A stretch of DNA of 64,000 nucleotides from Anthopleura xanthogrammica (lineage: Eukaryota; Cnidaria; Anthozoa; Actiniaria; Actiniidae): the NCBI GenBank assembly GCA_964019055.1, contig OZ025206.1, forward strand, positions 7,631,617 through 7,695,616, written 5' to 3'. Numbering within the stretch: the first letter of the stretch is position 1; every line of letters begins with the position of its first letter. A program made the translations under genes and the position numbers. Shown piece after piece: positions 1 to 11,184 of the stretch. Below the pieces are notes generated by a model. That model saw only the letters and a list, made by a program, of their open reading frames with translations. It searched no databases and was not told where the DNA came from.

Positions 1-187
1 AAACACGACGTTTTCACTGCTAAACGCAAGTTTTGGCCGGGAAGAGCACATTTTGGGTGTCCAAAACACTGTTTTGCTGGAAAAAAAAGCTTTTTAGCCC
101 AAAAAACTGAAAAATGGCCATTTTGGCTCTCAAAACCAGGTTTTTCGCTTACGGCGTCACCTGTTTACTGAAACCCCCACTTTTTGC
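1..187. repeat. Partial satellite unit at the left edge
   Basis: This is the last 187 bases of a unit whose beginning lies outside the window. It carries two changes from consensus: GGGAAGAGC where most units read GGGAAAAGC (near 41-49), and TTTACTG where most read TTTGCTG (near 164-170). It shows that the array continues to the left. Confidence 0.97.
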
Positions 188-270
188 TCATGAAAATACC
201 TCTTGAGATAAAAACACGACTTTTTGGCGAAAAAAAATTCGGTTTTGACTGAGTAAAGGTGCTTTTTGGT

Positions 271-288
271 CAAAAAAGCTGTTTTTTG
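271..288. other. Short A/T-tract hairpin in each unit
   Basis: In the reference unit CAAAAAA, then GCTG, then TTTTTTG can pair as a 7-bp stem with a 4-base loop. The bases just before (GCTTTTTG-GT-CAAAAAAGC, 262-280) form an overlapping alternative with one bulged A. Both follow from the alternation of A- and T-tracts. The element recurs in nearly every unit; 33331-33342 changes it to GCTTTTTTTTCC. It has no G+C-rich stem, so I do not call it a terminator. Confidence 0.6.
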
Positions 289-379
289 CTGACCAAATTG
301 GAAATTTGCTGAGAATTTTCTTTTGCTCGAAACACGACGTTTTCACTGCTAAACGCAAGTTTTGGCCGGGAAAAGCACA

Positions 380-395
380 TTTTGGGTGTCCAAAA
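380..395. other. TTTTGG-GTGT-CCAAAA inverted repeat in each unit
   Basis: This is a perfect 6-bp stem with a 4-base loop, present in nearly every unit. Variants change the loop (GTGT to CTGT, as at 5460-5463) or one stem base (CC to CT near 12377). Loop changes are commoner than stem changes by eye. That may reflect only the spread of the CTGT variant by unequal exchange. The role is unknown. Confidence 0.55.
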
Positions 396-412
396 CACTG
401 TTTTGCTGGAAA

Positions 413-424
413 AAAAAGCTTTTT
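413..424. other. 12-bp palindrome AAAAAGCTTTTT
   Basis: This perfect self-complementary A-tract/T-tract junction contains a HindIII site (AAGCTT, 416-421) once in each consensus unit. The site is lost in the unit starting at 49362 (GGGAAAAAAAACTTTTT near 49581). Extra sites arise in units carrying GAAGCTTTATGG (41796, 42454, 42783) and at 33329-33334. A HindIII ladder of 329 bp is therefore expected. Confidence 0.9.
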
Positions 425-474
425 AGCCCAAAAAACTGAAAAATGGCCATTTTGGCTCTCAAAACCAGGTTTTT

Positions 475-492
475 CGCTTACGGCGTCACCTG
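475..492. other. Tract-free, G+C-richer 18-bp core of the unit
   Basis: The bases CGCTTACGGCGTCACCTG are the only place where one full step of the 10-bp A/T-tract rhythm is skipped. They hold three of the unit's 11 CpG and contain CGTCA (484-488, the complement of the bZIP half-site TGACG) and CACCTG (487-492, an E-box form). The interval is nearly invariant. The few changes I saw are TTATGG (units at 11844 and 25670), TTACAG (41138), TCACTTACGG (35544) and CACCGG (43112 and 43770). It is a candidate binding site for a sequence-specific protein. The motif matches are short and could be chance. Confidence 0.5.
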
Positions 493-516
493 TTTGCTGA
501 AACCCCCACTTTTTGC

Positions 517-3500
517 TCATGAAAATACCTCTTGAGATAAAAACACGACTTTTTGGCGAAAAAAAATTCGGTTTTGACTGAGTAAAGGTGCTTTTTGGTC
601 AAAAAAGCTGTTTTTTGCTGACCAAATTGGAAATTTGCTGAGAATTTTCTTTTGCTCGAAACACGACGTTTTCACTGCTAAACGCAAGTTTTGGCCGGGA
701 AAAGCACATTTTGGGTGTCCAAAACACTGTTTTGCTGGAAAAAAAAGCTTTTTAGCCCAAAAAACTGAAAAATGGCCATTTTGGCTCTCAAAACCAGGTT
801 TTTCGCTTACGGCGTCACCTGTTTGCTGAAACCCCCACTTTTTGCTCATGAAAATACCTCTTGAGATAAAAACACGACTTTTTGGCGAAAAAAAATTCGG
901 TTTGGACTGAGTAAAGGTGCTTTTTGGTCAAAAAAGCTGTTTTTTGCTGACCAAATTGGAAATTTGCTGAGAATTTTCTTTTGCTCGAAACACGACGTTT
1001 TCACTGCTAAACGCAAGTTTTGGCCGGGAAAAGCACATTTTGGGTGTCCAAAACACTGTTTTGCTGGAAAAAAAAGCTTTTTAGCCCAAAAAACTGAAAA
1101 ATGGCCATTTTGGCTCTCAAAACCAGGTTTTTCGCTTACGGCGTCACCTGTTTGCTGAAACCCCCACTTTTTGCTCATGAAAATACCTCTTGAGATAAAA
1201 ACACGACTTTTTGGCGAAAAAAAATTCGGTTTTGACTGAGTAAAGGTGCTTTTTGGTCAAAAAAGCTGTTTTTTGCTGACCAAATTGGAAATTTGCTGAG
1301 AATTTTCTTTTGCTCGAAACACGACGTTTTCACTGCTAAACGCAAGTTTTGGCCGGGAAAAGCACATTTTGGGTGTCCAAAACACTGTTTTGCTGGAAAA
1401 AAAAGCTTTTTAGCCCAAAAAACTGAAAAATGGCCATTTTGGCTCTCAAAACCAGGTTTTTCGCTTACGGCGTCACCTGTTTGCTGAAACCCCCACTTTT
1501 TGCTCATGAAAATACCTCTTGAGATAAAAACACGACTTTTTGGCGAAAAAAAATTCGGTTTGGACTGAGTAAAGGTGCTTTTTGGTCAAAAAAGCTGTTT
1601 TTTGCTGACCAAATTGGAAATTTGCTGAGAATTTTCTTTTGCTCGAAACACGACGTTTTCACTGCTAAACGCAAGTTTTGGCCGGGAAAAGCACATTTTG
1701 GGTGTCCAAAACACTGTTTTGCTGGAAAAAAAAGCTTTTTAGCCCAAAAAACTGAAAAATGGCCATTTTGGCTCTCAAAACCAGGTTTTTCGCTTACGGC
1801 GTCACCTGTTTGCTGAAACCCCCACTTTTTGCTCATGAAAATACCTCTTGAGATAAAAACACGACTTTTTGGCGAAAAAAAATTCGGTTTTGACTGAGTA
1901 AAGGTGCTTTTTGGTCAAAAAAGCTGTTTTTTGCTGACCAAATTGGAAATTTGCTGAGAATTTTCTTTTGCTCGAAACACGACGTTTTCACTGCTAAACG
2001 CAAGTTTTGGCCGGGAAAAGCACATTTTGGGTGTCCAAAACACTGTTTTGCTGGAAAAAAAAGCTTTTTAGCCCAAAAAACTGAAAAATGGCCATTTTGG
2101 CTCTCAAAACCAGGTTTTTCGCTTACGGCGTCACCTGTTTGCTGAAACCCCCACTTTTTGCTCATGAAAATACCTCTTGAGATAAAAACACGACTTTTTG
2201 GCGAAAAAAAATTCGGTTTTGACTGAGTAAAGGTGCTTTTTGGTCAAAAAAGCTGTTTTTTGCTGACCAAATTGGAAATTTGCTGAGAATTTTCTTTTGC
2301 TCGAAACACGACGTTTTCACTGCTAAACGCAAGTTTTGGCCGGGAAAAGCACATTTTGGGTGTCCAAAACACTGTTTTGCTGGAAAAAAAAGCTTTTTAG
2401 CCCAAAAAACTGAAAAATGGCCATTTTGGCTCTCAAAACCAGGTTTTTCGCTTACGGCGTCACCTGTTTGCTGAAACCCCCACTTTTTGCTCATGAAAAT
2501 ACCTCTTGAGATAAAAACACGACTTTTTGGCGAAAAAAAATTCGGTTTTGACTGAGTAAAGGTGCTTTTTGGTCAAAAAAGCTGTTTTTTGCTGACCAAA
2601 TTGGAAATTTGCTGAGAATTTTCTTTTGCTCGAAACACGACGTTTTCACTGCTAAACGCAAGTTTTGGCCGGGAAAAGCACATTTTGGGTGTCCAAAACA
2701 CTGTTTTGCTGGAAAAAAAAGCTTTTTAGCCCAAAAAACTGAAAAATGGCCATTTTGGCTCTCAAAACCAGGTTTTTCGCTTACGGCGTCACCTGTTTGC
2801 TGAAACCCCCACTTTTTGCTCATGAAAATACCTCTTGAGATAAAAACACGACTTTTTGGCGAAAAAAAATTCGGTTTTGACTGAGTAAAGGTGCTTTTTG
2901 GTCAAAAAAGCTGTTTTTTGCTGACCAAATTGGAAATTTGCTGAGAATTTTCTTTTGCTCGAAACACGACGTTTTCACTGCTAAACGCAAGTTTTGGCCG
3001 GGAAAAGCACATTTTGGGTGTCCAAAACACTGTTTTGCTGGAAAAAAAAGCTTTTTAGCCCAAAAAACTGAAAAATGGCCATTTTGGCTCTCAAAACCAG
3101 GTTTTTCGCTTACGGCGTCACCTGTTTGCTGAAACCCCCACTTTTTGCTCATGAAAATACCTCTTGAGATAAAAACACGACTTTTTGGCGAAAAAAAATT
3201 CGGTTTTGACTGAGTAAAGGTGCTTTTTGGTCAAAAAAGCTGTTTTTTGCTGACGAAATTGGAAATTTGCTGAGAATTTTCTTTTGCTCGAAACACGACG
3301 TTTTCACTGCTAAACGCAAGTTTTGGCCGGGAAAAGCACATTTTGGGTGTCCAAAACACTGTTTTGCTGGAAAAAAAAGCTTTTTAGCCCAAAAAACTGA
3401 AAAATGGCCATTTTGGCTCTCAAAACCAGGTTTTTCGCTTACGGCGTCACCTGTTTGCTGAAACCCCCACTTTTTGCTCATGAAAATACCTCTTGAGATA

Positions 3501-3806
3501 AAAACACGACTTTTTGGCGAAAAAAAATTCGGTTTTGACTGAGTAAAGGTGCTTTTTGGTCAAAAAAGCTGTTTTTTGCTGACCAAATTGGAAATTTGCT
3601 GAGAATTTTCTTTTGCTCGAAACACGACGTTTTCACTGCTAAACGCAAGTTTTGGCCGGGAAAAGCACATTTTGGGTGTCCAAAACACTGTTTTGCTGGA
3701 AAAAAAAGCTTTTTAGCCCAAAAAACTGAAAAATGGCCATTTTGGCTCTCAAAACCAGGTTTTTCGCTTACGGCGTCACCTGTTTGCTGAAACCCCCACT
3801 TTTTGC
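517..3806. repeat. Near-uniform block of ten units
   Basis: All ten units are 329 bp and close to consensus. The only shared variant seen is GGTTTGGACTG for GGTTTTGACTG in the units starting at 846 and 1504, which alternate with plain units and so form a two-copy dimeric pattern (846-1503 and 1504-2161). The unit at 3149 has GACGAAATT for GACCAAATT. Confidence 0.9.
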
Positions 3807-3948
3807 TCATGAAAATACCTCTTGAGATAAAAACACGACTTTTTGGCGAAAAAAAATTCGGTTTTGACTGCGTAAAGGCCATTTTGGCTCTCAAAACCAG
3901 GTTTTTCGCTTACGGCGTCACCTGTTTGCTGAAACCCCCACTTTTTGC
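3807..3948. repeat. Internally deleted satellite unit, 142 bp
   Basis: The unit starts normally, reads GACTGCGTAAAGG, then jumps directly to CCATTTTGGCTCTC, losing 187 bp. The joint lies at 3877-3878, where both parents share GG. It is the only large deletion in the array. The A-tract before and the T-tract after the joint stay about 8.5 bp apart, so the tract rhythm is nearly kept. A slippage or end-joining event with 2-bp microhomology would explain it. Confidence 0.95.
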
Positions 3949-4604
3949 TCATGAAAATACCTCTTGAGATAAAAACACGACTTTTTGGCGAAAAAAAATT
4001 CGGTTTTGACTGAGTAAAGGTACTTTTTGGTCAAAAAAGCTGTTTTTTGCTGACAAATTGGAAATTTGCTGAGAATTTTCTTTTGCTCGAAACACGACGT
4101 TTTCACTGCTAAACGCAAGTTTTGGCCGGGAAAAGCACATTTTGGGTGTCCAAAACACTGTTTTGCTGGAAAAAAAAGCTTTTTAGCCCAAAAAACTGAA
4201 AAATGGCCATTTTGGCTCTCAAAACCAGGTTTTTCGCTTACGGCGTCACCTGTTTGCTGAAACCCCCACTTTTTGCTCATGAAAATACCTCTTGAGATAA
4301 AAACACGACTTTTTGGCGAAAAAGAATTCGGTTTTGACTGAGTAAAGGTACTTTTTGGTCAAAAAAGCTGTTTTTTGCTGACAAATTGGAAATTTGCTGA
4401 GAATTTTCTTTTGCTCGAAACACGACGTTTTCACTGCTAAACGCAAGTTTTGGCCGGGAAAAGCACATTTTGGGTGTCCAAAACACTGTTTTGCTGGAAA
4501 AAAAAGCTTTTTAGCCCAAAAAACTGAAAAATGGCCATTTTGGCTCTCAAAACCAGGTTTTTCGCTTACGGCGTCACCTGTTTGCTGAAACCCCCACTTT
4601 TTGC
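3949..4604. repeat. Two 328-bp units sharing a deletion
   Basis: Both units lack one C (GCTGACAAATTGG for GCTGACCAAATTGG) and both read GGTACTTTTTGG for GGTGCTTTTTGG. They are therefore sister copies made by a recent tandem duplication just to the right of the deleted unit. The second also has AAAGAATTCGG, which creates an EcoRI site at 4324-4329. Confidence 0.93.
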
Positions 4605-4933
4605 TCATGAAAATACCTCTTGAGATAAAAACACGACTTTTTGGCGAAAAAAAATTCGGTTTTGACTGAGTAAAGGTGCTTTTTGGTCAAAAAAGCTGTT
4701 TTTTGCTGACCAAATTGGAAATTTGCTGAGAATTTTCTTTTGCTCGAAACACGACGTTTTCACTGCTAAACGCAAGTTTTGGCCGGGAAAAGCACATTTT
4801 GGGTGTCCAAAACACTGTTTTGCTGGAAAAAAAAGCTTTTTAGCCCAAAAAACTGAAAAATGGCCATTTTGGCTCTCAAAACCAGGTTTTTCGCTTACGG
4901 CGTCACCTGTTTGCTGAAACCCCCACTTTTTGC
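4605..4933. repeat. Single consensus-like unit
   Basis: This is a plain 329-bp unit between the 328-bp pair and the nine-unit repeat. No private variant was seen. Confidence 0.9.
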
Positions 4934-7894
4934 TCATGAAAATACCTCTTGAGATAAAAACACGACTTTTTGGCGAAAAAAAATTCGGTTTTGACTGAGT
5001 AAAGGTGCTTTTTGGTCAAAAAAGCTGTTTTTTGCTGACCAAATTGGAAATTTGCTGAGAATTTTCTTTTGCTCGAAACACGACGTTTTCACTGCTAAAC
5101 GCAAGTTTTGGCCGGGAAAAGCACATTTTGGGTGTCCAAAACACTGTTTTGCTGGAAAAAAAAGCTTTTTAGCCGAAAAAACTGAAAAATGGCCATTTTG
5201 GCTCTCAAAACCAGGTTTTTCGCTTACGGCGTCACCTGTTTGCTGAAACCCCCACTTTTTGCTCATGAAAATACCTCTTGAGATAAAAACACGACTTTTT
5301 GGCGAAAAAAAATTCGGTTTTGACTGAGTAAAGGTGCTTTTTGGTCAAAAAAGCTGTTTTTTGCTGACCAAATTGGAAATTTGCTGAGAATTTTCTTTTG
5401 CTCGAAACACGACGTTTTCACTGCTAAACGCAAGTTTTGGCCGGGAAAAGCACATTTTGGCTGTCCAAAACACTGTTTTGCTGGAAAAAAAAGCTTTTTA
5501 GCCCAAAAAACTGAAAAATGGCCATTTTGGCTCTCAAAACCAGGTTTTTCGCTTACGGCGTCACCTGTTTGCTGAAACCCCCACTTTTTGCTCATGAAAA
5601 TACCTCTTGAGATAAAAACACGACTTTTTGGCGAAAAAAAATTCGGTTTTGACTGAGTAAAGGTGCTTTTTGGTCAAAAAAGCTGTTTTTTGCTGACCAA
5701 ATTGGAAATTTGCTGAGAATTTTCTTTTGCTCGAAACACGACGTTTTCACTGCTAAACGCAAGTTTTGGCCGGGAAAAGCACATTTTGGCTGTCCAAAAC
5801 ACTGTTTTGCTGGAAAAAAAAGCTTTTTAGCCCAAAAAACTGAAAAATGGCCATTTTGGCTCTCAAAACCAGGTTTTTCGCTTACGGCGTCACCTGTTTG
5901 CTGAAACCCCCACTTTTTGCTCATGAAAATACCTCTTGAGATAAAAACACGACTTTTTGGCGAAAAAAAATTCGGTTTTGACTGAGTAAAGGTGCTTTTT
6001 GGTCAAAAAAGCTGTTTTTTGCTGACCAAATTGGAAATTTGCTGAGAATTTTCTTTTGCTCGAAACACGACGTTTTCACTGCTAAACGCAAGTTTTGGCC
6101 GGGAAAAGCACATTTTGGGTGTCCAAAACACTGTTTTGCTGGAAAAAAAAGCTTTTTAGCCCAAAAAACTGAAAAATGGCCATTTTGGCTCTCAAAACCA
6201 GGTTTTTCGCTTACGGCGTCACCTGTTTGCTGAAACCCCCACTTTTTGCTCATGAAAATACCTCTTGAGATAAAAACACGACTTTTTGGCGAAAAAAAAT
6301 TCGGTTTTGACTGAGTAAAGGTGCTTTTTGGTCAAAAAAGCTGTTTTTTGCTGACCAAATTGGAAATTTGCTGAGAATTTTCTTTTGCTCGAAACACGAC
6401 GTTTTCACTGCTAAACGCAAGTTTTGGCCGGGAAAAGCACATTTTGGGTGTCCAAAACACTGTTTTGCTGGAAAAAAAAGCTTTTTAGCCCAAAAAACTG
6501 AAAAATGGCCATTTTGGCTCTCAAAACCAGGTTTTTCGCTTACGGCGTCACCTGTTTGCTGAAACCCCCACTTTTTGCTCATGAAAATACCTCTTGAGAT
6601 AAAAACACGACTTTTTGGCGAAAAAAAATTCGGTTTTGACTGAGTAAAGGTGCTTTTTGGTCAAAAAAGCTGTTTTTTGCTGACCAAATTGGAAATTTGC
6701 TGAGAATTTTCTTTTGCTCGAAACACGACGTTTTCACTGCTAAACGCAAGTTTTGGCCGGGAAAAGCACATTTTGGCTGTCCAAAACACTGTTTTGCTGG
6801 AAAAAAAAGCTTTTTAGCCCAAAAAACTGAAAAATGGCCATTTTGGCTCTCAAAACCAGGTTTTTCGCTTACGGCGTCACCTGTTTGCTGAAACCCCCAC
6901 TTTTTGCTCATGAAAATACCTCTTGAGATAAAAACACGACTTTTTGGCGAAAAAAAATTCGGTTTTGACTGAGTAAAGGTGCTTTTTGGTCAAAAAAGCT
7001 GTTTTTTGCTGACCAAATTGGAAATTTGCTGAGAATTTTCTTTTGCTCGAAACACGACGTTTTCACTGCTAAACGCAAGTTTTGGCCGGGAAAAGCACAT
7101 TTTGGGTGTCCAAAACACTGTTTTGCTGGAAAAAAAAGCTTTTTAGCCCAAAAAACTGAAAAATGGCCATTTTGGCTCTCAAAACCAGGTTTTTCGCTTA
7201 CGGCGTCACCTGTTTGCTGAAACCCCCACTTTTTGCTCATGAAAATACCTCTTGAGATAAAAACACGACTTTTTGGCGAAAAAAAATTCGGTTTTGACTG
7301 AGTAAAGGTGCTTTTTGGTCAAAAAAGCTGTTTTTTGCTGACCAAATTGGAAATTTGCTGAGAATTTTCTTTTGCTCGAAACACGACGTTTTCACTGCTA
7401 AACGCAAGTTTTGGCCGGGAAAAGCACATTTTGGGTGTCCAAAACACTGTTTTGCTGGAAAAAAAAGCTTTTTAGCCCAAAAAACTGAAAAATGGCCATT
7501 TTGGCTCTCAAAACCAGGTTTTTCGCTTACGGCGTCACCTGTTTGCTGAAACCCCCACTTTTTGCTCATGAAAATACCTCTTGAGATAAAAACACGACTT
7601 TTTGGCGAAAAAAAATTCGGTTTTGACTGAGTAAAGGTGCTTTTTGGTCAAAAAAGCTGTTTTTTGCTGACCAAATTGGAAATTTGCTGAGAATTTTCTT
7701 TTGCTCGAAACACGACGTTTTCACTGCTAAACGCAAGTTTTGGCCGGGAAAAGCACATTTTGGGTGTCCAAAACACTGTTTTGCTGGAAAAAAAAGCTTT
7801 TTAGCCCAAAAAACTGAAAAATGGCCATTTTGGCTCTCAAAACCAGGTTTTTCGCTTACGGCGTCACCTGTTTGCTGAAACCCCCACTTTTTGC
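4934..7894. repeat. Nine-unit higher-order repeat, copy 1 (2,961 bp)
   Basis: Nine 329-bp units are ordered by two markers. Unit 1 reads TTTAGCCGAAAAAAC where consensus has TTTAGCCCAAAAAAC (near 5169). Units 2, 3 and 6 (starting 5263, 5592 and 6579) read TTTTGGCTGTCC where consensus has TTTTGGGTGTCC. Units 4, 5, 7, 8 and 9 are plain. The same order recurs in the next 2,961 bp, so this is a higher-order repeat made by a nine-unit duplication. Confidence 0.92.
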
Positions 7895-10855
7895 TCATGA
7901 AAATACCTCTTGAGATAAAAACACGACTTTTTGGCGAAAAAAAATTCGGTTTTGACTGAGTAAAGGTGCTTTTTGGTCAAAAAAGCTGTTTTTTGCTGAC
8001 CAAATTGGAAATTTGCTGAGAATTTTCTTTTGCTCGAAACACGACGTTTTCACTGCTAAACGCAAGTTTTGGCCGGGAAAAGCACATTTTGGGTGTCCAA
8101 AACACTGTTTTGCTGGAAAAAAAAGCTTTTTAGCCGAAAAAACTGAAAAATGGCCATTTTGGCTCTCAAAACCAGGTTTTTCGCTTACGGCGTCACCTGT
8201 TTGCTGAAACCCCCACTTTTTGCTCATGAAAATACCTCTTGAGATAAAAACACGACTTTTTGGCGAAAAAAAATTCGGTTTTGACTGAGTAAAGGTGCTT
8301 TTTGGTCAAAAAAGCTGTTTTTTGCTGACCAAATTGGAAATTTGCTGAGAATTTTCTTTTGCTCGAAACACGACGTTTTCACTGCTAAACGCAAGTTTTG
8401 GCCGGGAAAAGCACATTTTGGCTGTCCAAAACACTGTTTTGCTGGAAAAAAAAGCTTTTTAGCCCAAAAAACTGAAAAATGGCCATTTTGGCTCTCAAAA
8501 CCAGGTTTTTCGCTTACGGCGTCACCTGTTTGCTGAAACCCCCACTTTTTGCTCATGAAAATACCTCTTGAGATAAAAACACGACTTTTTGGCGAAAAAA
8601 AATTCGGTTTTGACTGAGTAAAGGTGCTTTTTGGTCAAAAAAGCTGTTTTTTGCTGACCAAATTGGAAATTTGCTGAGAATTTTCTTTTGCTCGAAACAC
8701 GACGTTTTCACTGCTAAACGCAAGTTTTGGCCGGGAAAAGCACATTTTGGCTGTCCAAAACACTGTTTTGCTGGAAAAAAAAGCTTTTTAGCCCAAAAAA
8801 CTGAAAAATGGCCATTTTGGCTCTCAAAACCAGGTTTTTCGCTTACGGCGTCACCTGTTTGCTGAAACCCCCACTTTTTGCTCATGAAAATACCTCTTGA
8901 GATAAAAACACGACTTTTTGGCGAAAAAAAATTCGGTTTTGACTGAGTAAAGGTGCTTTTTGGTCAAAAAAGCTGTTTTTTGCTGACCAAATTGGAAATT
9001 TGCTGAGAATTTTCTTTTGCTCGAAACACGACGTTTTCACTGCTAAACGCAAGTTTTGGCCGGGAAAAGCACATTTTGGGTGTCCAAAACACTGTTTTGC
9101 TGGAAAAAAAAGCTTTTTAGCCCAAAAAACTGAAAAATGGCCATTTTGGCTCTCAAAACCAGGTTTTTCGCTTACGGCGTCACCTGTTTGCTGAAACCCC
9201 CACTTTTTGCTCATGAAAATACCTCTTGAGATAAAAACACGACTTTTTGGCGAAAAAAAATTCGGTTTTGACTGAGTAAAGGTGCTTTTTGGTCAAAAAA
9301 GCTGTTTTTTGCTGACCAAATTGGAAATTTGCTGAGAATTTTCTTTTGCTCGAAACACGACGTTTTCACTGCTAAACGCAAGTTTTGGCCGGGAAAAGCA
9401 CATTTTGGGTGTCCAAAACACTGTTTTGCTGGAAAAAAAAGCTTTTTAGCCCAAAAAACTGAAAAATGGCCATTTTGGCTCTCAAAACCAGGTTTTTCGC
9501 TTACGGCGTCACCTGTTTGCTGAAACCCCCACTTTTTGCTCATGAAAATACCTCTTGAGATAAAAACACGACTTTTTGGCGAAAAAAAATTCGGTTTTGA
9601 CTGAGTAAAGGTGCTTTTTGGTCAAAAAAGCTGTTTTTTGCTGACCAAATTGGAAATTTGCTGAGAATTTTCTTTTGCTCGAAACACGACGTTTTCACTG
9701 CTAAACGCAAGTTTTGGCCGGGAAAAGCACATTTTGGCTGTCCAAAACACTGTTTTGCTGGAAAAAAAAGCTTTTTAGCCCAAAAAACTGAAAAATGGCC
9801 ATTTTGGCTCTCAAAACCAGGTTTTTCGCTTACGGCGTCACCTGTTTGCTGAAACCCCCACTTTTTGCTCATGAAAATACCTCTTGAGATAAAAACACGA
9901 CTTTTTGGCGAAAAAAAATTCGGTTTTGACTGAGTAAAGGTGCTTTTTGGTCAAAAAAGCTGTTTTTTGCTGACCAAATTGGAAATTTGCTGAGAATTTT
10001 CTTTTGCTCGAAACACGACGTTTTCACTGCTAAACGCAAGTTTTGGCCGGGAAAAGCACATTTTGGCTGTCCAAAACACTGTTTTGCTGGAAAAAAAAGC
10101 TTTTTAGCCCAAAAAACTGAAAAATGGCCATTTTGGCTCTCAAAACCAGGTTTTTCGCTTACGGCGTCACCTGTTTGCTGAAACCCCCACTTTTTGCTCA
10201 TGAAAATACCTCTTGAGATAAAAACACGACTTTTTGGCGAAAAAAAATTCGGTTTTGACTGAGTAAAGGTGCTTTTTGGTCAAAAAAGCTGTTTTTTGCT
10301 GACCAAATTGGAAATTTGCTGAGAATTTTCTTTTGCTCGAAACACGACGTTTTCACTGCTAAACGCAAGTTTTGGCCGGGAAAAGCACATTTTGGGTGTC
10401 CAAAACACTGTTTTGCTGGAAAAAAAAGCTTTTTAGCCCAAAAAACTGAAAAATGGCCATTTTGGCTCTCAAAACCAGGTTTTTCGCTTACGGCGTCACC
10501 TGTTTGCTGAAACCCCCACTTTTTGCTCATGAAAATACCTCTTGAGATAAAAACACGACTTTTTGGCGAAAAAAAATTCGGTTTTGACTGAGTAAAGGTG
10601 CTTTTTGGTCAAAAAAGCTGTTTTTTGCTGACCAAATTGGAAATTTGCTGAGAATTTTCTTTTGCTCGAAACACGACGTTTTCACTGCTAAACGCAAGTT
10701 TTGGCCGGGAAAAGCACATTTTGGGTGTCCAAAACACTGTTTTGCTGGAAAAAAAAGCTTTTTAGCCCAAAAAACTGAAAAATGGCCATTTTGGCTCTCA
10801 AAACCAGGTTTTTCGCTTACGGCGTCACCTGTTTGCTGAAACCCCCACTTTTTGC
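7895..10855. repeat. Nine-unit higher-order repeat, copy 2
   Basis: The order matches copy 1: AGCCGAAAA marks the first unit and GGCTGTCC marks units 2, 3 and 6. The one difference seen is that unit 7 (9869) also carries GGCTGTCC, while its partner at 6908 does not. Units 8224-9539 and 9540-10855 also look like two copies of a four-unit pattern (marked, marked, plain, plain). A smaller exchange may therefore have occurred after the large duplication. Confidence 0.9.
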
Positions 10856-11184
10856 TCATGAAAATACCTCTTGAGATAAAAACACGACTTTTTGGCGAAA
10901 AAAAATTCGGTTTTGACTGAGTAAAGGTGCTTTTTGGTCAAAAAAGCTGTTTTTTGCTGACCAAATTGGAAATTTGCTGAGAATTTTCTTTTGCTCGAAA
11001 CACGACGTTTTCACTGCTAAACGCAAGTTTTGGCCGGGAAAAGCACATTTTGGGTGTCCAAAACACTGTTTTGCTGGAAAAAAAAGCTTTTTAGCCCAAA
11101 AAACTGAAAAATGGCCATTTTGGCTCTCAAAACCAGGTTTTTCGCTTACGGCGTCACCTGTTTGCTGAAACCCCCACTTTTTGC
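10856..11184. repeat. Consensus-like unit before the variant-rich zone
   Basis: A plain 329-bp unit with no private variant seen. Confidence 0.9.

Larger units (their letters stand above)
188..516. repeat. Reference 329-bp satellite unit
   Basis: I use this unit as the standard. It begins TCATGAAAATACC and ends CCACTTTTTGC. It has 64 C and 64 G (38.9% G+C) and 11 CpG against about 12.4 expected. Internally it is about sixteen loosely related modules of about 20.5 bp, each a T-tract, a few G/C-rich bases, an A-tract, then a few more G/C-rich bases. The cleanest run of modules is 340-474. Alternation slips near 304-330 and near 432-443. The 18 bases 475-492 are the only stretch that skips a full step without a tract. 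Palindromic restriction sites once per consensus unit are TCATGA (188-193), AAGCTT (416-421) and TGGCCA (444-449). Units identical or nearly identical to this one make up most of the window. Confidence 0.97.

Noticed and set aside
413..424. Rho-independent terminator at the AAAAAGCTTTTT palindrome
   Set aside because: The dyad is nearly all A/T with no G+C-rich stem, it occurs once per unit, and there is no gene for it to end.
469..492. CENP-B box
   Set aside because: Aligning TTCG at 474-477 leaves only about six of nine core positions matched (C for the fixed A, CGTC for CGGG). The minus-strand TTCGCCAAAAAGTCG is no better.
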